Positions 55,026 through 64,000 of a DNA stretch of 64,000 bases are shown piece after piece. The notes beneath the pieces were generated by a model, which was not told where the DNA came from, did no database searches, and saw only the letters and a program-made list of their open reading frames with translations. Numbering within the stretch: the first letter of the stretch is position 1; the number at the start of each line of letters is the position of its first letter. The DNA is from Paraescarpia echinospica. Its lineage: Eukaryota; Annelida; Polychaeta; Sabellida; Siboglinidae. Position numbers and translations under genes: made by a program. The stretch spans positions 13,795,905-13,859,904 of the forward strand of contig CM034537.1 of assembly GCA_020002185.1 (NCBI GenBank), given 5' to 3'.

Positions 55026-56135
55026 TAGGTTTATTCATCACTTTGATCAAATTTTCACTCGTATATCGTAAAAATGGTATCATGTCCTTTATTATATGTC
55101 CTGACATGTTATATAACTAATATTATTACAACCCGCGTAAGAATATAATAGTTTTACACTGACAACGATCGGACTAAAAGTAAAATAGCACGGTGGGATT
55201 TCCACCTGGCGACTAACCCAAAACTACTGTCATGAAGCAGCGCCATCTGCGAGATTCTCTCAAATTGAACCAGCGCCGTCACCAGTCAACTGTTAATGTG
55301 TCACTACTTTTTACTGGCGTGATGACATCAATCGCAAAACAAGTGACACATGTTATTTTCGATGTTGATGGATTGCTCCTCGGTAGATACAGTTGTTTGG
55401 AACACAAGAATACTAACTATTATTTTGTCTTTGCCCAGTTGGCTGACCTAAGGCTGAGACTAAGTCTAACTTGCCTAGGCTAAGCCAGGCTAAGGCTAAG
55501 CTCGTCAAGATCGGAGCCTGACTGAGTCTGAGGAGACAGACCTATTTAAAATTAAGCGTAACTTCAACATATGGGCAGGGGTCGGACTCTGGCTGAGTCA
55601 TTGACTTTTTGCTAGACGTTAGAGTAACGAGAGAATAATCTTTTTACTTAACCTAAATTAGTTGTCCTAGCACTAACCCTGCCTATCCCTAAATTAACCC
55701 CATGGGGGGTACTTAGTAGGTGGAAGCAATTAATAATTTAGGCCAATTAAGTAAATAAATAAAAGATTGCATAAAAGGGATAGTTGTTACAAGTAAAATA
55801 ACGTGTTTGAGGATAATATTATCTAATAATGAGATCAATGCATTCATGAGTCACTTGGCAGGAAGTATGTACTGGATACTGATCATTTAGATTGATTGTA
55901 TAGGAAGGACAATATTTTGTTGTCTCCTTTTTCACCGAGATGTACCCGTTTATTTTCAGGACTAATATCCTTGTTGGAAACAACACACCATGCCCTTTAT
56001 TGTGTTCTTTGTAACTATGACTGTTTGCTATATACTGAAAGTTCAAAGAGAAAGTAAGTGTGCAGTATTTCTGTGGCGTCACTATGAGTAATTATGACAC
56101 TATTTTTAGACTATATATACAAGGGGCTTTCAAGG
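55026..56135 (+). repeat. Segmental duplication, 5' block copy B
   Basis: Partner of 37170-39245, without the hAT insertion. It begins right after the LINE remnant's 3' end, so the LINE may mark the upstream breakpoint. Confidence 0.85.
55322..55382 (+). CDS. PUDP: PUDP exon 1 (HAD motif I)
   Basis: Encodes MTSIAKQVTHVIFDVDGLLL; ends phase 1 before GTAGAT. The Asp codon is completed by exon 2. Confidence 0.9.
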
Positions 56136-59100
56136 CTGCCAAACCAGGACATGATTGCATAGGAGTTATATTAACAATGGTTATACACTGGTCATCAACC
56201 AGTAATAGTTTCCTCTGCAACATCATTATAACTTCAGTAGTTAATTAATGTGTACCTATGCAAATGGGAAGACATATCAATACAAATAAAAAGTCATCAC
56301 ACAGAAGTTCCATGTTACAATGGTTAGATGCGATGTTACACACATTGCTTTATACACCAACTGAAATGAGTCTTGAACAGGATTGAGTTCAAGTACATTA
56401 GTTCAAGTCAGCTTTATTTAGAGACCCATATATACCTGTTATTTTGACAGGCTGAGTTCGTGTAAACTGAGGTAAATTTGAGGAGCAAAAAAACATTTAT
56501 TATTGACTCTTACTGTCATTTATACATCAATTATGCTTTAAAAATGTGTGTGCATGTATTTATGTATATAAACACTACGAATAGATCGTATATGAGGAGT
56601 CTCACAATACTGGACCAAAACAGGACTGGACACCACAAACAAAAGTGCAAAAAACAAAGTGCTTAAAATAAATGACAAACTGTCTTAGCTGATAGCCAAG
56701 ATACATCTAAACCTAAAATTAAAGAAGAAGATAAGATCTCTGTACTCACTGTTATGTGGTGCAATGCCAAGTGAAGTTCATGATGTAAGTTACATAAAAT
56801 ATGAGAATATGAAACCCTTCAGAAATAAAAATTTGTTTGACTAATGTATGCTAGTACCTCATCAGAATCCAACCAAAATGTTAAGAATGATCACAGCCCT
56901 CTGGACGTGAAATGGTGGACACTGTAACTTACGTTATCCACCACACTGTCCACAACCACAATTTTTTTCAAACAACAATAAACAGACATGATGTGTTTTT
57001 TTGTGTCTCTTCTTTCTTCATGGGCCTAAGATAAGCACAAATGTTATCACAAAGAAGCTGGTTATGGAACAAAATATAGTGTAAGTTACAGGACACCAAT
57101 TTGGCCCGGTATTGTGCGACTCTATATGTGTGTGTGCACACAACTGCCAGATGCATATTTTTGGACTGGTAGAATTTGACTTAGCATGACGGCCTGGTTC
57201 AAGTACATTAGATTAAATAGAGAACAAGTGCATTGGGTGAAGTACGAGTCACTACATTTGAGTCGTAACGATCAACAATAACGATTCTAATTAGGTGCCT
57301 ATTATTAACTTCAAATCTTCAACAAAACAATTTTAAAATAGACTTCACCAAAACAATTATGCTCTGAAATCTTAGTGTTACCAGAGCATCAATCTGAAGG
57401 ATCTTTTTGAAAGGTGCACAGTCATGCAGAATTTGAATATGTGGCTGAGGTATGCCTAAATTCTAGCAGTGTGGATATGTTTAAAAAATGAAATTGATAG
57501 ATATCTGATCAAGGCAGTTTACATATAGGTGAACAATTATTGGAGTCTCGATAAGCCTAAGACGTTCTAGTCAACATGCCATCTGGAACATATACTTTTG
57601 GATGGCAGTCTTGTTAAATATCTTGTTGAATTTAGTTAACATTTTCAAATAAATCCTAATTGACATGTGCCACCATTTAGAGTTAATTTTGGTCATCTTT
57701 GTTTTGCAGACACAGAGACATTGTACACAAAGATCATGCAGAAGATCTGTGGGGATCACAGCAAGACTTTCACGTGGGAAATAAAAGCAAAGCAGATGGG
57801 AAAGAAGGAATGCGATGCTGGCCGCGTACTCATAGGTACAGGCTATCATATTTCATTATAACCCACATTTTGTAAGACGGTGGTATTAACATTTAGAAGT
57901 GATTGCAGAAATAACAAGTCAATATGTTGTGACGATTTAATTTTTTTTATTTGGTACAATAAAACTACTGAACTCATTTAGTGAGTCACTTTATTGCACC
58001 ATTTTCAATATTTCATTGTTGCAAAATATATATATCATTAAAAATAAAATAACTTAGTATATTTTTAATATATATTAATGTTTAATTAAACAGTAATTTC
58101 AAATATAGTATTTTTAATAATATTTTAATATAAGGGGTGTATTGTAAGTTTTTTCCTATGTTGGATAATGGCAGAGAACAAACTTATTTAATTATATTTC
58201 ATGTGACATGTTATTTTCAGATGAATTACAGTTGCCAGTAACAGTTGATGAGTATATCAGGGAGGTTGAGAATCAGCAGAGGATTATCCTCCCTGAAGCA
58301 GAACTTTTGCCAGGTATGCAAATACATTGAACAAAACTACAAATCAGTGTGCATTATTTTATTTAAGTCATTGGATTTAAAGCAGCATTGTCTGTTTTAT
58401 TACCCAAAAATCAACATATGAAGCCAATTTGTGGGTAAGAATCTTTTGCCATTGGCACCTCGGTGGAGCTGCATTTTCACTGCCTACAAGTCGGCATATT
58501 AATAAACAGATTCAACAAAATGAACACTCCACGTATTCAACATCCATTTTTAGTCCTTTGGCCGAAGGTCCAAGGGACTATTGCCATCACTCTGCATCCG
58601 ACGTCCGCCGCTAGCTGCCGTATCTCGGAAACCGTTCAGCAACTTTTTCTCTAATTTTGCACAGACATCTTAGGGCGCTGCCACTATGCACAAGAAATCT
58701 GTATTTTATTGAATCATCCTAAGGGCTCCCTGGGGCCTCCAAGGACCCCAAAAATGGTAAAAATCTAACATTTTGCATATTTTTTTTAAAACTTCAACAA
58801 CTTTTTCTCTAATTTTGCATATATACATTTCATGTGGTAGTGTCACTGTACACAAGAAATCTGTATTTTATTGAAACATTCTTAGGGCACCTAATGACCC
58901 CCAAAAAAAGGACCCCAAAACTGGTAAATTTTCACATTTTGCCTATTTTTTCAAAAACTCTTAAGTAACTTTTTCTCTAATTTTGCATAGACATTTCATA
59001 TGGTAGTGCCACTATACACAAGAAATCTGTATTTGATTCAGTCATTCTAAGGGCTTCAAAGGTCCCCTAAAATGCTAAATTTGTTAACTAAATGGTCTAC

Positions 59101-62100
59101 TGTAGCAGCAGATCTAGCAGGCTTCCAGTCCTTTTGTTCAACTAATCCCTTTTCCCACATCTGTCACACCTCACTGTGGCCGGCTGGTTAAAGTGTGACT
59201 AATCTGTAATTGGTCACTGGCAGAGGCTTGGGTCAACAAACATAGCACCTTGTACCAGAAACAGAACACTATTCCCCTTCCCAAAACATCTGTCACATGC
59301 GGAGTCTGTGTCTTGTATGGATATATATGTTTATGCAGTTGTTTTATATAAGCAGAAAGTTAATTGAAATTAGTTATTCTTAGGCCACAGAAAAGTAATT
59401 CCCAGTTTCTCATCAATGCATGTATTTAAAAATATGTGCCACAACATTTTATTTTCTATTATAGTTATAATTATTCCTCTAAATGCAAGACGTGGTGGTG
59501 CAATAAGTGAACAGTAAACCTGTAAACATTTTACTTCCATCATAACCCTTAATGATCTGTAACTATGATTCACACAAAAAATTGATTAATAATTACCTAC
59601 AGGGTTTGATTTATGCCGGGCAGAAACTGTTTCTGCAAAAAACATTTGATTAATAATTACCTACAGGGTTGTTTGATCTATGCCAGGCAGAAACAGTTTC
59701 TGCCTGGCAGAAACGGCAACAATAGGAAATACATGCCATTGATAGGCAAACGTGTTCTTTTTATAGAAAACGTCAGTTTCTTTCCGTACCTGTCTATGTA
59801 TGATAACCATTTGTCGGCCCTGCTCACAATAAACATCACATGAATGATAAAAGGAAGATCACTGCCACTTAACTTGTGGATTATTATAAACTGTTCTGCT
59901 ACTGCTTGGTGGACAGTTAATTAGTGGGTCAAGTTCAAATACATCAGCACGTTTTTCACACCTGCATGGTAGTTTAGGCTCAGTAGTGTGCTGGCAACTA
60001 CTAAACCTATAGGCTTGTGTGAAAAGGATAGTTGGCAGAAGAACTAACTTCAAAGCACCATTGCATCCATTTAGCCAGGCAGCAGTCACACTGTCCCAGT
60101 GTCTGCTGCTATGTTTATATAATAATTATATAGGCTTAATGATCCCAATACACCAATATGTTGGCAGAATGTCAGATAATGGAACTAGGTTAAACATCTT
60201 AACAATAACTATAATTAGTTCTGTGGGGCTGTTTTTTTTCAGTGAACAATAAACATGTAAACATTTTGCCACTTAACTTGTGGATTATTATTATTATAAA
60301 ACTGTTCTGCTACTGCTTGGTGGACAGTAAGCTGCAACTGTCTTTGAGTTTTACTTTTTGACAAACTACTATTATATAGCATTAATTTTTGAACTGGCAC
60401 GACTAATGCTAATATATCCCACAAAATGACTTCTACAGGAAACAACGTTGGTGTAAATTATCATCCCATTATTCTTACTGACAAACACCTGTAAGTTAGG
60501 TAACACCGTCGAAGTTCTGACAGCAGGACACCGCCTTCAGTGAAATCGAGACAAAAGTTTGACAAAGGCTTCAAGTTCAAATGGTCTATCACCGTCCAGC
60601 TGACCCATTTTTTATTTTCTTTAGACTCTTGCTCAAATAATCTGTCCTCTTAATTTTATACATACATAAAGACATAATCTGGCATAACTTTATACATTTT
60701 TGTAGCAGCACATTTGTACTTCCAGTGTATCATATATTTATCACTTGTTGTGTATTACACCCAGCTGTGGAGATAAGATTCTCTGACTGCTATTGTTTGA
60801 TGGAAACTGTGACTAATCTGTAATTGGTCACTGGCAGTAGCTTGTGTCAACAGACAGCATTAAGCCACTAGACCCCTGTTAAACTGGACAGTTGCCTGTA
60901 GGTTTTAAACTGTGTCAAACAGTGAGTCTACCTTTTGCTCTCAAATAATCTGTCCTCTTAGTTTTACACATAAACATAATCTGGCATAACTTGATAAGTC
61001 TTTGTAGCAGCACATTTGTACTTCCAGTGTATCATTGCAACATAACATACATATTACATACTGTGTGCCACATTTGAATGTTGTACATGTAATATTTCCA
61101 TGCAATCCATTTGCATATATAATTTCAACAGCCGTTTTCTTCATTTTCCCTTTTTGATCCCTACCATGTTCAATGCTCCATAACTTCGCCAATTTTTGTA
61201 GCAGTAATATTTTTGAAACCATATAAAGCACCCTACCAAACCTTTACAAGGATGTAAGAAAACAGTGTTACAATTTTTCCGACTTATCACTCATTTGGTT
61301 AGCCGGGGTCACATATAGACGTATTAGTCCAAAGGACATCAGGGCCATTTGGCCCATTTTTTGGCTTAACAGATCTTTTGCAAAGCAACAGATCACATGG
61401 TGGATAGGTCAACTGTGAGATTCTCAACCTTTAGCCACACCCAACAAACCCGTTTGTGACCCACAGGTGCCGAGAAGTTGGTACGCCATCTTTACAAGCA
61501 CAACGTCCCCATCTGTGTAGCGACTGGCTCTAACAAGGTGTCCTATGAGATGAAGACTTCCAAGCACACAGATCTTTTCTCCTTGTTCCATCACGGTGTC
61601 TTCAGCTCAGACGATATGGAAGTGAAACATGGGAAGCCGGCCCCGGATTGCTTCCTTGTTGCCGCGGGACGCTTCCCAGACAACCCACATCCAGACAAGG
61701 TAGGGAGTTTTTAATTCTTCAGGATAGTTCATATTAAATATTTCTTCTTAGCACAGCAACAATTTAAAGTACCTGGTACATGTATAAATTTCTGCCTCTT
61801 AATGAGATTACAATGATCATTACATTACTTTGAGAAGTTGTTCGCAAAATTCTGCATGTTTTCTACATTTGTTCCAAGCCTCAGTGTGCATTTTTCAACA
61901 TGCGACAGGCTCCACCTGCACTCCCCTTAAGATCTCCAATGAGAAAACCTCCAACTGCACCCCCCTCCTTTATTTGGTTTCAAGCCTCCAACTGCAATCC
62001 TTCAGGCTCCCAAAAAACCAACTTCACACTCCCTTTGAGACATGATATTGCACCCCAAAAGTATTGTTTTTTTCACTGCAGCCCACATACCCCTCATGGT

Positions 62101-62519
62101 TTTCTGTTCAGGTGAAACTCTTTTCCCTCAAAAAGAACTCTTGCCTTGCACCCCCCCCCAGAATATGGTCCTGTATCGTACATACATGTATACATGCATA
62201 TACATACATACCTACATATATTATACAGTTATAAACACACACATGCACACACAAACACGCGCACACACACATACGTAAAAAATATAAGTATATATATATA
62301 CATTATACACCTGCACATAAAACCAATCTGTTTCAGGTGCTGGTGTTTGAGGACTCCCCAAATGGTGCGGAGGGAGGCCTGGCCGCGGGGATGCAGGTGG
62401 TGTGGGTGCCGGATCAACGGGCTGACAAGAGCATGCTGGGAATCAGGGTCGCGTTGACACTCAACTCACTGGACGAGTTTCAGCCCGAGATGTTTGGGCT
62501 GCCTCCTTATCACAGTTGA
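55322..62519 (+). CDS. PUDP: Pseudouridine-5'-phosphatase (HAD family), 5 exons
   Basis: PUDP (HDHD1) hydrolyses pseudouridine 5'-phosphate in the cytosol; it is a HAD-superfamily phosphatase. Exons 55322-55382, 57710-57835, 58221-58313, 61467-61699 and 62337-62519 join to 696 bases, 231 residues plus stop (human 228). HAD motif I FDVDGLLLD (Asp14 and Asp16), motif II VATGSN, motif III Lys in HGKPAPD and motif IV VFEDSPNG are all present, with C-terminal LNSLDEFQPEMFGLP matching human LNSLQDFQPELFGLP. The start was chosen at 55322; an in-frame upstream ATG at 55232 would add 30 residues, but the duplicate copy has a stop in that stretch. A decayed duplicate of this locus lies at 37-50.6 kb. 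Confidence 0.95.
57470..57660 (+). mobile_element. CR1-type LINE 3' UTR fragment
   Basis: ATGTTTAAAAAATGAAATTG, GAGTCTCGATAAGCC and GGCAGTCTTGTTAAAT match 33340-33480 in order. It ends about 50 bases before PUDP exon 2. Confidence 0.7.
57710..57835 (+). CDS. PUDP: PUDP exon 2
   Basis: Acceptor GTTTTGCAG, donor G|GTACAG. Encodes TETLYTKIMQKICGDHSKTF then TWEIKAKQMGKKECDAGRVL, the first part of the HAD cap. Confidence 0.93.
58221..58313 (+). CDS. PUDP: PUDP exon 3
   Basis: Acceptor TTATTTTCAG, donor G|GTATGC. Encodes DELQLPVTVDEYIREVENQQ then RIILPEAELLP; it is 93 bases long. Confidence 0.92.
58548..61357. mobile_element. Interspersed element copy 2 (hairpin-ended family)
   Basis: Partner of 4891-7188, with the same start, a repeated CACAAGAAATCTGTATTT phrase and a long shared end block (60750-61357). 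It is longer because 59300-60720 contains extra sequence with its own direct repeats (GATTAATAATTACCTACAGG at 59580 and 59650; CCACTTAACTTGTGGATTAT at 59866 and 60268). It takes up most of PUDP intron 3. Confidence 0.65.
61467..61699 (+). CDS. PUDP: PUDP exon 4 (HAD motifs II and III)
   Basis: Acceptor CCCACAG, donor AAG|GTAGGG. Encodes GAEKLVRHLYKHNVPICVAT then GSNKVSYEMKTSKHTDLFSL, with the motif III Lys in HGKPAPD. Confidence 0.94.
61880..62165. repeat. Pyrimidine-rich degenerate repeat
   Basis: Loosely repeated CCTCCAACTGCA.../CAGGCTCC phrases, then a C-run. In PUDP intron 4. Confidence 0.5.
62337..62519 (+). CDS. PUDP: PUDP exon 5 (HAD motif IV)
   Basis: Acceptor TGTTTCAG. Encodes VLVFEDSPNGAEGGLAAGMQ to FGLPPYHS and a TGA stop. 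Confidence 0.95.
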   Translation: MLVFEDSPNGAEGGLAAGMQVVWVPDQRADKSMLGIRVALTLNSLDEFQPEMFGLPPYHS

Positions 62520-62882
62520 ATACTTGCTGTGATAGTTATAATAATCTAACCACAGTCGAGCTATTGTGTTTATGTGGATTTCTCCTAGACAGTTTGAGTC
62601 TCAAATGCCAAACATTCAGGGATTAGTCTACAACATTTGAAAAAGGGATGCCATTTTTTGAAATGTGTCGTTGATTAATGATTCTTACTGGTTTTAGGAT
62701 TTATACAGTATATTAGACAGATATATAAATTATTTTAAATGAATTGTTCATAATGTTATATACTTTCAGCTACTGTCCCAAGGACTGTCATTTACGAATA
62801 CGCTAGGAAACCATCTTCTGCATCTTGTCTGTGTACATGTAGCATCATCCAGAGAGTTGGCATTTTTGCTAGTAAATTATCC

Positions 62883-63141
62883 TTGCTCTAACATTGTTTG
62901 TTATGCTACTTCTAGATACTTGCTCTAACATTGTTTGTTATGCTACTTCTAGATACTTGCTCTAACATTGTTTGTTATGCTACTTCTAGATACTTGCTCT
63001 AACATTGTTTGTTATGCTACTCCTAGATACTTGCTCTAACATTGTTTGTTATGCTACTTCTAGATACTTGCTCTAACATTGTTTGTTATGCTACTTCTAG
63101 ATACTTGCTCTAACATTGTTTGTTATGCTACTTCTAGATAC
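62883..63141. repeat. 37-bp tandem repeat, seven units
   Basis: TTGCTCTAACATTGTTTGTT starts at 62883, 62920, 62957, 62994, 63031, 63068 and 63105. The units are nearly identical; one has TCCTAG for TTCTAG. Confidence 0.95.
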
Positions 63142-63241
63142 TTTGCATCTTGGGTGTCAAACTTTGTGATACATCTACAGTTGGAGGCGGTTTTATTTTC
63201 TTCAAAATTCCCTCTTAGAATCAAACATTTGATGAAGATTT

Positions 63242-64000
63242 AACTTAGAAAAACACTGAAAACACACATAGCCATATCATGAAAACAAGTACTATATCAC
63301 AATAGTTATATTTGAAGCAAATCTGTATTATACTTTTGATTCTTCCCAAACATCTGTATGCGATATTGAAAATCTAGGGAGTGTAATATCTGGTTATTTG
63401 AAACCTGCTGCATTTTAAATTTATTCAACCTATCGTGAATCATGCCTACTGATGTTCAAATATGTGCTGTGCGAAGTGTATTAAAAATGTGCATGCTTTT
63501 GTTAAAATCATCCAATAGGTTACGTAACGGGTGTGTTAATACTTGTATGTATATAGAAGACTCTAAAATTAACAACTGCACATGAACTTAGAGAAAGAGC
63601 TACCAATGATTACCTAAGTAACTAGCAAGGAGACAATTTTTACAACAGAGTTGGTATTTCATGTACTTTTATATGTTGGCACCATTTCAATACGTATTTT
63701 GCAACATCTACAAGTAGTACACTGTGATGTTAATATCTGCCACATTACACTAATACGTGAACTGTATAAATATGTACAAAACACAATATCCTGTCACCTC
63801 GCCAAAATGTGCGTAATATCTACATGTACGCTGTGCGCATTTGCTGGATCTGTGCTATATAATCGACTATTGCAGCTATGGACCCTCAATTCCGGGAAAG
63901 ATCAAGGTTTATCCAACAACCTGAGGCTGAGCTTAAGTAGCTGCACCATACAGTCTCCAAGTCAAAGAACATCTGCAGATCTAGCAAACACGCACAATAT
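63242..64000. other. Downstream intergenic DNA
   Basis: No gene, RNA or transposon recognised. Confidence 0.4.

Noticed and set aside
1..64000. CRISPR arrays, bacterial operons or prophage
   Set aside because: The window is eukaryotic: spliced genes, SINEs and LINEs. The regular repeats seen are satellites and minisatellites without spacer structure.

Overview
This is a metazoan nuclear genomic window: AT-rich, intron-rich, with GT-AG spliced genes, tRNA-derived SINEs, CR1-like LINEs, a Ty3/gypsy retrotransposon and hAT/Tigger-like DNA elements. The three recognisable host genes and the transposon spectrum suggest a marine invertebrate, possibly a spiralian. The species cannot be fixed from the sequence alone.

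Layout. (1) 580-13428, plus strand: the 3' half of a CAMTA calmodulin-binding transcription activator (ankyrin repeats, linker, five IQ motifs). Nine exons join without a frame break; the CG-1 and TIG domains must lie upstream of the window. (2) 13430-22000: intergenic DNA with a hAT-type miniature element, a SINE and a broken LINE. (3) 22030-36982, minus strand: a complete CYLD deubiquitinase gene. Fourteen exons were reconstructed, about 1031 codons, with three CAP-Gly domains, a USP fold with Cys/His box and an internal zinc-binding insert. Only the exon 3/4 junction is uncertain. (4) 36983-37491: a short divergent intergenic region carrying a perfect kappaB-type site and a CRE-like site. 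(5) 37170-50620: a decayed duplicate of the PUDP (pseudouridine-5'-phosphatase, HAD family) locus. Its first exon and its 3' flank survive, while the middle is filled by a hAT element, satellite-bearing LTR sequence, a large inverted repeat with tRNA-like cores and a damaged gypsy element. (6) 50620-55020: a transposon graveyard. (7) 55322-62519, plus strand: the complete five-exon PUDP gene (231 codons), then a 37-bp tandem array in its 3' flank.

The three genes are not an operon. CAMTA acts in calcium-responsive transcription, CYLD removes K63/linear ubiquitin chains to restrain NF-kappaB and JNK signalling, and PUDP dephosphorylates modified nucleotides. The most informative non-coding points are the hollowed-out PUDP duplicate, an inverted fragment of CYLD exon 8 in another CYLD intron, the kappaB site next to CYLD, a CAMTA intron made almost wholly of a tandem repeat that supplies its own splice acceptor, and an LTR family carrying a short-period satellite. 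Exon limits come from splice consensus and reading-phase matching by eye; repeat identities are by-eye comparisons within the window.
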